Of a stretch of 62,856 nucleotides of DNA, positions 25,652-36,300 are shown piece after piece (the stretch's first letter is position 1; each line of letters begins with the position of its first letter). Position numbers and translations under genes: made by a program. This DNA comes from an uncultured Lachnoclostridium sp. (GTDB lineage Bacteria > Bacillota > Clostridia > Lachnospirales > Lachnospiraceae), in assembly GCA_947369165.1 (NCBI GenBank), contig CANBKJ010000008.1, positions 1 through 62,856 of the forward strand, in the 5' to 3' direction. The notes under the pieces were generated by a model, which did not search any database, was not told the DNA's origin, and worked only from the letters and a program-made list of their open reading frames with translations.

Positions 25652-27320
25652 AAAAATTTTTCGATCGTCACTGCTTACAGTCTGTCTTGTACTGGTTGCT
25701 ACGATTGCATTGATTATGGGGCTTTTATTTCATTTCTTTGAAAAGCAGATACAGAAAGAGCTTGCAAATGAGGCAGGTTTTCTGGCGCAGGCCGTTGAAA
25801 ATGAAGGAACAGGATATTTTGACGGTTTTGACAACAAAATTAATAAGGTTCAGAATAACCGTATCACGTTAATTAATAAGAATGGAACGGTACTGTTTGA
25901 CAACAGGGCAGATGCGTCTGCACTGGATAATCATGCTGACAGGGATGAAATCAAAACAGCAATGAAAGATGGGGAAGGGATGAGCACACGGTATTCTAAA
26001 ACCTTGACGGAAAAAACCGTGAACTATGCCATGCGGCTTTCAGATGGCAGCATACTGCGGGTTTCCACGGAACAATATACCGTCATAACGATTCTGCTGG
26101 GGATGCTCCAGCCGATTCTGTTTATTATGTTTGTTGCATTGATTCTGACACTGGTGCTTTCATCGCGGGTATCGAAAGCCATTATAGAGCCGATTAATAG
26201 ACTGGATTTGGAAGCGCCGGAGAATAATGACACATATGAAGAACTGACACCTCTTCTTAGAAAAATTGCGGACCAGAAAGAGACGATTGAGGAACAACTT
26301 GCAGATGCCCACAAGAAACAGAAGGAATTTAATCTGATTACAGAAAATATGAGTGAGGGTTTTCTGGTTATTGATTCGGATGCAAATCTCCTGACCTATA
26401 ATTCTGCCGCATTGAACCTGCTTGAGATCGTGCCTCCTGCAGACAGGAGTGTTCTGTTGTTCTGCCGGGCAAAGGAATTTCGTGATATTATATCGGATGT
26501 ACTGTCGGGAAATGCAGCAGAGAATATTATGGTCCGGGACGGAAGCAGTTACAGTCTGATCGCCAATCCGGTTTTTGAGAATGAAACTGTAATCGGGGCT
26601 GTTGTGGTTATTCTGGATATTACGGAACGTGAAAAAAGGGATATGCTGAGGCGGGAGTTTACAGCAAATGTTTCCCACGAACTGAAAACCCCGCTAACTT
26701 CCATTTCCGGATTTGCTGAGCTTATGAAGGCAGGGGATGTTCCGGAAAACGATGTCATTGACTTTTCACAGTCCATTTATGATGAGGCACAGAGACTTAT
26801 TACGCTGGTCAATGATATTATTAAGATTTCAGAACTTGACGGACAGAACATTACTTTTGAAAATGAACCGGTGGATTTATACGAATTGTCAAAGGAGGTA
26901 ATTAGACGGTTGGAAAATCAAGCACATAAAAAAAATGTTACGTTTCATTTGATTGGCGGCAAGGCAGAGATTATGGGCGTGCATAAAATCTTGGATGAAA
27001 TGCTCTATAACCTTTGTGATAATGCGATTAAATATAATAAGGAAAATGGAACGGTGGATGTCCTGGTAAACCAGACCAGAGAAGACGTGAGTGTGATTGT
27101 AAGAGATACGGGGATAGGGATTCCCCCTGCACATCAGAATAGGGTATTTGAGCGGTTTTACAGGGTGGATAAAAGCCACTCAAAGAAAGTAGGAGGTACG
27201 GGACTTGGCCTTGCCATTGTAAAGCATGGCGCCATCTGCCACCATGCAAAAATCAGTCTGGAAAGTACTGTGGATGTGGGAACTGCTATAACGATTGCAT
27301 TTGCATCTGCTCCAAAGTGA
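25644..27320 (+). CDS. phoR: Phosphate-regulon sensor histidine kinase PhoR
   Basis: A 558-residue membrane kinase. TM1 about 7-29, an extracytoplasmic sensor (about 30-145), TM2 (about 147-172), a HAMP-like linker, a PAS domain (about 230-330), the dimerisation/phosphotransfer helix with VSHELKTPLTSISGFAELM (His about 344), and an HATPase domain with NAIKYN, DTGIGIP and GGTGLGLAIVKH. It is the last gene of the pst-pho operon and is followed by the repeat terminator at 27333. Confidence 0.93.
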   Translation: MNKKIFRSSLLTVCLVLVATIALIMGLLFHFFEKQIQKELANEAGFLAQAVENEGTGYFDGFDNKINKVQNNRITLINKNGTVLFDNRADASALDNHADRDEIKTAMKDGEGMSTRYSKTLTEKTVNYAMRLSDGSILRVSTEQYTVITILLGMLQPILFIMFVALILTLVLSSRVSKAIIEPINRLDLEAPENNDTYEELTPLLRKIADQKETIEEQLADAHKKQKEFNLITENMSEGFLVIDSDANLLTYNSAALNLLEIVPPADRSVLLFCRAKEFRDIISDVLSGNAAENIMVRDGSSYSLIANPVFENETVIGAVVVILDITEREKRDMLRREFTANVSHELKTPLTSISGFAELMKAGDVPENDVIDFSQSIYDEAQRLITLVNDIIKISELDGQNITFENEPVDLYELSKEVIRRLENQAHKKNVTFHLIGGKAEIMGVHKILDEMLYNLCDNAIKYNKENGTVDVLVNQTREDVSVIVRDTGIGIPPAHQNRVFERFYRVDKSHSKKVGGTGLGLAIVKHGAICHHAKISLESTVDVGTAITIAFASAPK

Positions 27321-27332
27321 TGTATAAGTATC

Positions 27333-27382
27333 GGGCATTTCTGATAGAACAACGAATATCAGAAGTGTCCTTTTTTGCATGA
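27333..27382 (+). terminator. Terminator after phoR, right copy of the flanking repeat
   Basis: GGGCATTTCTGATA (27333-27346) pairs with TATCAGAAGTGTCC (27357-27370), followed by TTTTTTGCATGAAA. It matches 20569-20617 at all but a few positions, including the loop and the bases after the T tract. Confidence 0.88.
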
Positions 27383-27495
27383 AAGAAGGCCAGGGTAACA
27401 CGCATTCGTATTGTTCTAAAAGTATGAAAACGCAAGTTTTTTTCTTGAATATGCAAGGATATATGCGAAAATGGATGTTAAAATGATCGTAACAG

Positions 27496-28344
27496 CTATT
27501 TGAGAAGATTTTTCCTAAAAGCCCCCGGTGTTTCACCGGTGTACTGCCTGTATGTACGGATAAAGTTTGAGTAGTCCGCAAAGCCGGATTTATAACAGGT
27601 ATCTGTCACGGAATACCCCTGTGACAAAAGAGACTGTGCATAGGTGATCTTTTTCTCCAGGATATATTGTTTCAAAGGAATACCGGTGTACTGTTTAAAC
27701 ATGCGGCTAATGTAATTCTGATTGAAATTAAGTGCCTTTCCGATATCTCTAAGGGAGATGCTTTCAGCGACATGCTGCTCCACATATTGAATGGTATTGG
27801 AGACGAGGGGTGGCATGATATTGACCGGGATCTCCTTGTAAACGATGTAATTATTACATATGGTATACAGAATCTGCGCCAGAAATGCTCTTTGAAGAAC
27901 ATCACTTCCAAATTGATGGGAGTGGATGGCGTCATTTAGACTCTGAAGAAGAGAGATCAGTTCGTTAAGGGTATATTCTGGCAGGAGAATTACATTATTG
28001 ACGCCGCACTGCCTGGTGTCAAAAAAGCGGTTAAAATTCGTTATATGGGTGGAGAGACTGCGCAGTAATGCAGGGGATATATTCAGAGTGATGCGTTCAT
28101 ACAGGGAATCATCAAGGCTCACCGCCAGATGGTATTCCGTCGGGTTGATAATTGCGATATTTCCCCGTTTCAAATGAATGCTTGAATGTTCGATATGAAG
28201 ATTTACATTACCACATAGAAAAACATAGATCTCATATCCGTTATGTTTATGGTAGGTATTGTGATAATGCGTGCCGCTTCGGAATGCCAGAAGGATATCA
28301 TCTTCAATTTCCTCATAATAATGAGGGTGGTTAAATGTATCCAT
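27496..28344 (-). CDS. AraC-family regulator beside GH115 gene 1
   Basis: A 282-residue regulator with an N-terminal cupin-like sugar-sensing domain (about 15-150, with YHNTYHKHNGYEIYVFL and GNIAIINPTEYH) and two C-terminal helix-turn-helix motifs (about 185-282, SLRDIGKALNFNQNYISRMF and GFADYSNFIRTYRQYTGETP). AAAGGTGA lies upstream of the ATG. It is divergent from the cytoplasmic GH115 gene across 75 bp, so it most likely controls that gene in response to a xylan-derived sugar. Confidence 0.92.
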   Translation of the reverse strand: MDTFNHPHYYEEIEDDILLAFRSGTHYHNTYHKHNGYEIYVFLCGNVNLHIEHSSIHLKRGNIAIINPTEYHLAVSLDDSLYERITLNISPALLRSLSTHITNFNRFFDTRQCGVNNVILLPEYTLNELISLLQSLNDAIHSHQFGSDVLQRAFLAQILYTICNNYIVYKEIPVNIMPPLVSNTIQYVEQHVAESISLRDIGKALNFNQNYISRMFKQYTGIPLKQYILEKKITYAQSLLSQGYSVTDTCYKSGFADYSNFIRTYRQYTGETPGAFRKNLLK

Positions 28345-28419
28345 AAAATCACCTTTTTCTTTTTATAATACATTAGTCTATCATACAAGACAGCTAAAAT
28401 CAATTTGGAGGTACACAGT

Positions 28420-31400
28420 ATGAGCAAAAAACAGAGTATTAATATTGGTTATTTTAAGGAGGAACACACCGCTGTTACAAATGCGGTAATGGCGTTAAAG
28501 AAAGATATCTGCAACGTAACAGACTGCCAGGTGAATCTAGTACTTCTTGAGAAGGATGATTCTCTGCATAAAAATGCTGGGAATTGTGAAATACTGATTG
28601 CGACGAAGGATATATATACATGGCTGGATGATGAAGAGACGCTGGAAAAGTGGGAAGGGTATGTTGTCAAAAAGAAAAATGGAATTGTATTTATATGCGG
28701 TGCAGACAGGAGGGGGACAATATTTGGAATTTATGAACTGTCAAAGTATATTGGTGTTTCCCCTTGGTATTATTTCGCGGATGTGCCAATAAGAAAAAAT
28801 GAATTTATGATCCCGGATGACTTTTATGCAGCGGATTATCCCTCCGTGCCATACCGGGGTATTTTTCTAAATGATGAAGAGGAGCTGGAAGAGTGGGCAG
28901 CAATACATACCAAAGATGGGACGATTGGGCCGGAGCTTTACAAAAAGATATATGAGCTGATCCTGCGGTTAAAAGGAAATTATATCTGGCCGGCGATGCA
29001 TGTGAATTATTTTCAGGAAAATCCGGAAAATGCGAGACTTGCCAATGAAATGGGAATCATTGTGGGAACCTCCCACTGTGACATGCTGATGAGAAGCAAT
29101 CAGAATGAATGGAATCCCTGGCTTAGAGAGAAGGGTTATGTCAGTGATTACAATGCCGTTCATTCCAACAAATTGCCGGCAGATGGCGCAAACGATGAAG
29201 ATAAAGAGGTAATTTACTATGATTATTCGATTCCCGGGAAAAACAGAGATGTGATACAGCAATACTGGCGTGAGAGTATACAGATGAACAGGGAGTATGA
29301 GGTTTGTTATACCATCGGTATGAGGGGCGTCCATGACTACGGGTTTTCCACCAAAGCCATCGATGATGACGAAACAGCGACGGATCAGGAAAAAGAGGAA
29401 GCCAGGGTGTGGCTTCTTGAAAAGATCATGATGGACCAGAGGGATATGCTGCGGGAAGAGCTGGGACTGAATTCACCGGAGGAGGCACTTCAGACATTTA
29501 TTCCATATAAGGAAGTTCTGGATCTGTATGATAAGGGACTCCAGGTGCCGGATGATGTGACGCTTATATGGGTAAATGATAATTTTGGCCATGTGAGGCG
29601 GTACCCGAACGCCGCAGAGAGAGAACGAGGCGGAGGACATGGCCTATATTATCATGTGTCATACTGGGGGGCACCGGATATGAGTTACCTGTTTTTTAAC
29701 TCGATTCCCCTGGCCCAAATGACGAATGAACTGTATAAGGCATATCATGAGGGGATCCGCAAGATGTGGGTTCTCAATGTGGGAGCGCTCAAACCGCTGG
29801 AGATGGAAATGGAGACGTTTTTGGACTACGCCTGGGATGCGGGAAGAGATGCCCAGGTCACAAAGGATATTCATGGGTACACAGCGGCATGGTTTGACCG
29901 ATATTTTTCCGGTGGATATGGAGAGGAACTTGCTGCATTGTATGAGGAGTTTGCACAACTCACAAATGCAAGAAAGATTGAGCACATGGATTCTCTTTTG
30001 TTCGCCCAGTCCGGCTATGGCGATGAGGCAGGGGAGAGAGTCTGCAGACTGGAGTTCATATTTGAGCGCGCCAATGCCATATATGACCAGCTGCCGGACC
30101 TAGAGAGGGAGGCTTTTTTCCAGCTGTTCTTATTCAAGGTACATGCGTCTTATTATGTAAATCATGGGTTCTATTATGCAGACAGGAGTGTTCTTTCATA
30201 TGAGAGAGGCAATGACCGGGCGGCAGACTGTTATACGGAGTATTCACATACAATGATGCAGTATCTGCGCAATATGCTTAGGTACTATAACCGCTATATG
30301 TGCGGTGGGAAATGGGACAGAATCCTGACACCGGATTCTTTTCCGCCCCCGGGAATATGTTTTTATCCGGTCTGCAGGCCATCGATCAAGAGGAAAAAGG
30401 GAGGACTTAAGATCACATTGTGGGATGGAAGAGAGTCCCTGGAAGGCAGGTGCATCACATTTTCCCAGGGGGGAGTTCACAAAAAGTGGATTGAGTTAGG
30501 AAATCAGGGATGTGAAGATATATCCTATGAGATAAGCGGGATACCAGACTGGCTGAGGTTGTCGGAGACCTCTGGGTTCATAACGACGGAAAAGAGAATA
30601 TATGTGATGGCAGCAGATATGGAGACGTATGCCGGATCATCTGCTGTTTTGAACATATTGGACAAAAGTAATAACCAAACGTTGAGAGTAGACGTTCATG
30701 TGGAGGAAGGACTGTCAGTGGCGAATGGATGTGAAAAATCAGATCATGGTGTATTGGAATCCGACGGTGCGGTGTGCCTGTATGCAGACAATTACAATGC
30801 CATGGTAAACGGGTCCGGCGGTGCTAAATGGCGCAGGATCCGGGGAATCGGGCGGGGGTATGGCAATGTCATGATGGCTTATATTCATGACCAGGAAAAT
30901 GTGATATCAGAATTTGAGGATATCAGTGAAATTAAGAAGGCCCCGTTCCTTGAATACTTCTTTACATTAAAAAGTCAAGGCGAATTTGAGCTTGTTATAA
31001 CCAGATTTCTAACCCTTAATTCCCGGGGCAGGATCCGGTTTGCCATAGGCGTCGATGGAAAAGAACCTGTTGTGGTAGAATCCCAGGTTACAGATGAATG
31101 GAGGGGAAGCTGGAAGGAGAGTGTGCTTGCTAATGGGGAGGATATCAGTCTGTTACTGCCGCGGCTGAGCCAGGGAGAGCATACACTGCAGTTATATATG
31201 ATCGACAATTATGTTTCAATCCATAAACTTGTGATCTATACGGAGAAGAGAAGGAAGACATATTTTGGATTTTCCGACGTACACAATCCTTTCGATGAAC
31301 CAGAGGTTTCCTGGGAGGCATTGGATGCACTTCAAAAGGAGATGTATATGGCAGAGGATAACCATATTCTGCCTGATGTGGTTTATGCTGACAGAGAATT

Positions 31401-32064
31401 TTGGAAATACAACCGGATCTATATGAAAAATGACAGGGTCCAAAAGAACGCTCTGGGCAGCAGTACATACGGGGCATATTATTCAGAGAACCAGATAACA
31501 GATATCACCAGACTGTTCGGAACAGGTATGTTTCACGAAAAGGATGGGCGGCTTGCCCTGGAAGCGGAGGTTGCCCTTGAAAATTCAGTGGATGCCTATC
31601 TTACGCCGGATAAAACCGGCAGGATATACTGGACCCATGTGCGCGCGGAAACGGATGGGGGAACCGGGCTGGCAATGCAGGTGTTTGAAACGGGCACTGT
31701 CTGGGATCATGCGGAGGAGGCCCCGGGAATGCACTATCGCATCCACATATCCGACAAAGGAAAGTATCATATCTGGCTACTTATGCTGTATGAGAATCAT
31801 ATGTCAGATACGTGTTATTTTGCAGTGGACGGTAAGGTGCAGCCGCTGAGTGCGCAGTTCCGGGATGGACAGCTGTACAATTATTCTACCGCACATATAT
31901 ATTTCTGGTGTCTTACAGGGGATGTTACATTCGAGGAGGGGGAGCATATTTTCTCAATTTTTGCAGGAGATCCCCGTATGCAGATCGACCGGATCTATCT
32001 TAGTAAAGGTGAGGAATATCCGCCGGTAGATGCCGGGTGGAAAGGTTCGGAAAGGAAAGTCTAG
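28420..32064 (+). CDS. Cytoplasmic GH115 alpha-glucuronidase
   Basis: GH115 enzymes remove (4-O-methyl-)glucuronic acid linked alpha-1,2 to xylose in glucuronoxylan. The 1214-residue protein has the family blocks GADRRGTIFGIYELSKYIGV (about 94-113), YRGIFLNDEEEL, RLKGNYIWPAMHVNYF, GIIVGTSHCDMLMR, YTIGMRGVHDYG, LIWVNDNFGHVRRYPN and KMWVLNVGALKPLEME. After the catalytic part come a GH115 C-terminal-type domain (about 770-930) and another beta-rich module (about 1060-1205). There is no signal peptide, so it probably acts on imported oligosaccharides. ATG 28420 is fixed by GGAGG at 28407-28411. Confidence 0.9.
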   Translation: MSKKQSINIGYFKEEHTAVTNAVMALKKDICNVTDCQVNLVLLEKDDSLHKNAGNCEILIATKDIYTWLDDEETLEKWEGYVVKKKNGIVFICGADRRGTIFGIYELSKYIGVSPWYYFADVPIRKNEFMIPDDFYAADYPSVPYRGIFLNDEEELEEWAAIHTKDGTIGPELYKKIYELILRLKGNYIWPAMHVNYFQENPENARLANEMGIIVGTSHCDMLMRSNQNEWNPWLREKGYVSDYNAVHSNKLPADGANDEDKEVIYYDYSIPGKNRDVIQQYWRESIQMNREYEVCYTIGMRGVHDYGFSTKAIDDDETATDQEKEEARVWLLEKIMMDQRDMLREELGLNSPEEALQTFIPYKEVLDLYDKGLQVPDDVTLIWVNDNFGHVRRYPNAAERERGGGHGLYYHVSYWGAPDMSYLFFNSIPLAQMTNELYKAYHEGIRKMWVLNVGALKPLEMEMETFLDYAWDAGRDAQVTKDIHGYTAAWFDRYFSGGYGEELAALYEEFAQLTNARKIEHMDSLLFAQSGYGDEAGERVCRLEFIFERANAIYDQLPDLEREAFFQLFLFKVHASYYVNHGFYYADRSVLSYERGNDRAADCYTEYSHTMMQYLRNMLRYYNRYMCGGKWDRILTPDSFPPPGICFYPVCRPSIKRKKGGLKITLWDGRESLEGRCITFSQGGVHKKWIELGNQGCEDISYEISGIPDWLRLSETSGFITTEKRIYVMAADMETYAGSSAVLNILDKSNNQTLRVDVHVEEGLSVANGCEKSDHGVLESDGAVCLYADNYNAMVNGSGGAKWRRIRGIGRGYGNVMMAYIHDQENVISEFEDISEIKKAPFLEYFFTLKSQGEFELVITRFLTLNSRGRIRFAIGVDGKEPVVVESQVTDEWRGSWKESVLANGEDISLLLPRLSQGEHTLQLYMIDNYVSIHKLVIYTEKRRKTYFGFSDVHNPFDEPEVSWEALDALQKEMYMAEDNHILPDVVYADREFWKYNRIYMKNDRVQKNALGSSTYGAYYSENQITDITRLFGTGMFHEKDGRLALEAEVALENSVDAYLTPDKTGRIYWTHVRAETDGGTGLAMQVFETGTVWDHAEEAPGMHYRIHISDKGKYHIWLLMLYENHMSDTCYFAVDGKVQPLSAQFRDGQLYNYSTAHIYFWCLTGDVTFEEGEHIFSIFAGDPRMQIDRIYLSKGEEYPPVDAGWKGSERKV

Positions 32065-32219
32065 TATGTTATTATTTTCAAAGATCAATAGATTACAGAT
32101 ATTAATCCAAAAGGTATTGAATTTATTTGCACAGTGTTCTGGGAAAGTGCTGGATGTAATATTCATTATTAAAGACCAAAACCTGTGTAAATGAATATAC
32201 CTTTGTGTGGAAAAAGTAG

Positions 32220-33092
32220 TTACTGCTCATTTTCTAACTGGGCAAGAAACTGTTCCGGGGAACTGTTCTCTAACTTTTTAAACGCCCGGAAAAAGGTGGA
32301 ATAGTTAGAATAACCCACTTCCAGGTGGACCTTTGAGGGAGGGGTTCCCTCTTTGATCAAAAGCTTTGCCGTACTGATGCGTTTCAGCGTAATATATTCA
32401 TGAATTGTCAGCTGCAGCTGTTCTTTGAACAGCTTGGAAAGCGTGTACTTATTCATGAAAAAACGGTTTGCCAGAAAATCCAGTGAAAGAGGCTCCTGAT
32501 AATGGTGGTTGATATAAGTAAAAACATCATCGATCGCCGGCGTGATGTGTGTCATATCATGGGATTCCGTATCCATCTGGATATTTTTATTTAACAGTGT
32601 GATGATCTGAATGATCCGTGACCGGTTCAGCATTTCTTTGCCATAATAATCTGTTTTCTTACTCCGGAACAAGAGATACATCGCCTGATAGATCTGTTCA
32701 AAATCTTCTTTTGGTATATGAAATAAATAGCGTTTGTCCTGTGCCGCCTGTTGGATGGGAGGAAGAAGAGACTGTCCGTTGAAGTCAAAAGAGGACAAAC
32801 ATGGTTCAGTAATATACATATAAATACGCCGGTATTCAAATTTTGTATTGTCGGAGGCGGGGAGTAACTGGTGAATCGTATAGGGTGGGATCAGCATAAT
32901 ATCACCATATTTTACCTTATAAATCTGGTCTTCAATGGCAATCTTAACAAAACCATTAAGAAAGATATAAACTTCATAATAGTTGTGGGTGTGGGCAGGA
33001 ATCCTTGGAAAATGATCCTGGGTTGTCTGTGTCGCCTCACAATAATAATCAATCGCTGTCGGGTGTTCCGTCTCTCTGGAAATATATCTCAT
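32220..33092 (-). CDS. AraC-family regulator beside GH115 gene 2
   Basis: A 290-residue regulator with an N-terminal cupin (about 20-150, HTHNYYEVYIFLNGFVKIAI and YGDIMLIPPYTIHQL) and a C-terminal double helix-turn-helix (about 190-290, LSLDFLANRFFMNKYTLSKL and VGYSNYSTFFRAFKKLE). It is only moderately similar to the regulator at 27496, so this does not look like a recent duplication. It is divergent from the giant GH115 gene across 236 bp that contain a 24-nt palindrome. Confidence 0.92.
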   Translation of the reverse strand: MRYISRETEHPTAIDYYCEATQTTQDHFPRIPAHTHNYYEVYIFLNGFVKIAIEDQIYKVKYGDIMLIPPYTIHQLLPASDNTKFEYRRIYMYITEPCLSSFDFNGQSLLPPIQQAAQDKRYLFHIPKEDFEQIYQAMYLLFRSKKTDYYGKEMLNRSRIIQIITLLNKNIQMDTESHDMTHITPAIDDVFTYINHHYQEPLSLDFLANRFFMNKYTLSKLFKEQLQLTIHEYITLKRISTAKLLIKEGTPPSKVHLEVGYSNYSTFFRAFKKLENSSPEQFLAQLENEQ

Positions 33093-33217
33093 AACGAATT
33101 CCCCATTTCAGATATTTTATTTTGACTCATAGGTAAAAGCATGTAATTATATTGTTTATAACATATAGCTACAAAAAAAGCAAATGAAATATATGATAAA
33201 CGTAATATTATATTTTA

Positions 33218-33255
33218 AAATTGCAATGTTCATTGCAATTTCATCCAGGTATAAT
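33218..33255 (+). promoter_or_regulatory. 24-nt perfect palindrome over the giant GH115 promoter
   Basis: AAATTGCAATG, TT, CATTGCAATTT (33218-33241) is a perfect palindrome. TATAAT (33250-33255) follows 8 nt later, so the palindrome covers the -35 region (TGTTCA at 33227-33232 gives a 17-nt spacer). It is a good operator candidate. A start near 33262 would leave a leader of about 65 nt. Confidence 0.65.
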
Positions 33256-33328
33256 AGAACTATTATTATAGATATGGTGAAAGACGTTATATGTCTGGAA
33301 CTACAATGGAGAAAGGAGTGGGTATTTT

Positions 33329-36300
33329 ATGCAGCAAAAATGGTATAGTGGGTTGATTAGATCAGTGGCCCTGGTATTGGTGGCCGCACTGTTTATCACA
33401 CCTTTCGGCGCCGCAGATTTTGTATCGGCAGCTGGAAAGAAAACAATTAAAACAATTCAGCTTACCAGACCGACGGTGAAAACGCTGGCGTTGCAAAAGG
33501 GTGAGAAGTACAAGCTTAACTGGAAAGTGACACCGAAGAATTTGAAGAAAAAGGTAACATTTACCTCTGGTAAAAAATCGGTGGTCAGTATCGGCAAAAA
33601 TGGGGTGATGAAGGCAAAAAAGGCCGGTAAGGCGACCATAACTATCCAGAGTAAGACGAAACCCAAAAAGACGGTAAAGTTAAAGGTAACCGTACATAAG
33701 AAACTTACGAAGGCAAAGAAAGTATCGTTGAATCATAAGTCAGCTGTACTGGTGCCGGGAGGCAGGCTGGCACTGAAAGCAACGATTACACCGAAGAAAG
33801 CAACGGTCAAAAAAGTGACCTACAGCTCTTCGGATAAGTCGGTAGCCACTGTCAGCCAGAAAGGAATTGTTACAGCAAAGAAAGAGGGAACGGCAAAGAT
33901 TACAGCCTATGCCCAGGATGGCAGAGGGGCAAAAGCAGTATGTAATATAAAAGTGGAAAAGAATTCTGCAAATGTTGAGCCAGCTGGCGGTCCGGGAACG
34001 GGAACGCCTTCGGCGGCGCCTACCGGAGCACCATCCAAGGGAACAGATACACCTACGGCAGTGCCATCGGAAATGCCGCCCGTGGGCACAGAAGAGCCAT
34101 CGGTGACGCCAGGCACAACGCCCTCCACGGAAACAGAAAATCCTTCGGTGACACCGGACACAACGCCGTCTACGGGAACAGGAAGTCCTTCGGCGACACC
34201 AAGTGCAAAGCCTTCCTCGAGTCCGATCCAGGATCAGCCATACAAAGATAAATTTTTGCTGTCAACGGAAAATCAGGCGGTGTCGGTGTATATCGATGAG
34301 AGTGGCAGCGATTATGAGGGTATGCGCCTTGTGGCAGAATCCTTTGCCGGGGATATGGCGCTCGTATCAGAAGCGGGGGCAGCTCCCAATATTCTGACCA
34401 GGCAGTCAGATTTAAAGGGTTCGGCTATTATAGTGGGATCCATCGGTAATAACGATGTTATTGATTCGTTGATCGAGAAAAACAGGGTGGAAGTTTCAGA
34501 TATAGAGGGAAAATGGGAAACCTACAAAATCCAGGTAATAGAGAATCCGACGGATCAGGTAGGAAAAGCGGTTGTCGTTGTGGGAAGTGACAAGAGAGGT
34601 GCGATCTATGGTCTGTATCATATTTCCGAGATGATGGGTGTATCTCCATGGGTGTACTGGGGTGATGCCCTACCGGAGAAGAAAAAGGAAATTGTGTTGG
34701 AGGACAAAGATCTCACCATTACTTCAAAAGAACCCTCGGTAAAATACCGTGGTATATTCCTGAACGATGAAGCACCATCTCTGACCGGATGGGTAAAAAA
34801 TAAGTTTGGAGATTATAACGAAGAGTTTTATAAGCATGTATATGAGCTGATCCTGCGCTGTAAAGGGAATTATCTCTGGCCGGCGATGTGGTCCAATTCA
34901 TTTAGTGAGGACGGCAGGGAAACTCCTATAGCGAATGCTGAGCTGGCAGACCAGTATGGCATCGTAATGGGAACCTCCCATCATGAGCCGTTGTGCCGTG
35001 CCGGTGTGGAATGGCAGAGAAACTATGAGAAGTATGGCACCAGCAATGTGTGGGATTTCAACGAAAATGGAGATGCGATTACGAAATTCTGGCAGGGCGG
35101 AGTGGAGAGAAATAAAGCCTTTGAAAATGTATACACACTGGGCATGAGAGGGGAAGCAGACTCATCCCTTGGTGGAACTGTCGCGGAGAATATACAGCTT
35201 TTAAAGGATGTTATCACGACGCAGAAGAACATACTGAAAGAGAATTCACTCTCCGATGCACCACAGGTGCTCACGGTATACAAAGAGGTTGAAAATTTCT
35301 GGCATGGAGATGATGAGACAGAAGGTTTAAAAAAATGGAATGCGCTGGATGATGTGACGATCATGCTGTGCGATGACAACTTTGGCAATATGCGCACCCT
35401 TCCGACGACGGAAGAAGAAATAAATCGAAAGGGTGGCTGGGGGATGTATTACCATTTCGATTATCATGGTGGTCCCACTTCTTATGAGTGGGTGAATTCT
35501 GTCGAGCTCAACAAAGTGTGGGAGCAGATGACGATGGCGTATGAACATGGCATCGATGATATCTGGATCGTCAATGTCGGTGACCTCAAACCAATGGAGA
35601 TGAATATATCCTATTTCCTTGACTTGGCATATGACTATGACACATGGGGAGCCGGCGGTCTGAATAAGACAGAGACCTACAGAAAGCAGTGGGTAAAGCA
35701 GCAGTTTGGCCCGGCACTGAACGATAAACAGGTGGAAGATGTAGATTCTATCCTGAAAGACTATACATGGCTGAATGGCTCCTGCAAACCGGAGACATTA
35801 AATTCTGCAACCTATCATGTGACGAATTATAACGAGGCGATGGAGATGCTAGGAAAAATTGAAGGCATGATTCAGAAAGCAGATGAATATAAGGAATTGA
35901 TACCCGCGAAGCTGCAGGCAGCCTACTATGAGCTGGTATATTTTCCGGCGGTGGCCTCTGCCAATGTGGCCAAAATACAGATCTACGCCGGTCTGAATAC
36001 ATATTATTACGATCAGGGAAGCATACTTGCCAATCTTTATGCTTCGTTACTGGAGCAGGCGGTTCAGATGGACCAGGATCTGGAATATACCTACAATTCA
36101 GACATGCCAGGAGTGGGTGACAAGTGGAAAAATATGATGAGTTCGCCCCATGTCGGCTTTATTACATGGAATTCCAACGGCTGGAGCTATCCTCAGGCGA
36201 AATGGGTTACGCCGCCGGAGTCTCCTTTGATGCTGGTAAATCTTCAGAATCAGGAAAAAGCGGTAACAAAAGGGGAAGCCAGTCTGGATGATTTTACGAA

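Noticed and set aside
28420..32064. GH67 alpha-glucuronidase
   Set aside because: The sequence blocks (YRGIFLND, KGNYIWPAM, VNDNFG) are those of GH115, not GH67.
32066..32194. 42-codon open frame after GH115 gene 1
   Set aside because: No ribosome site, no similarity recognised, composition like intergenic DNA.
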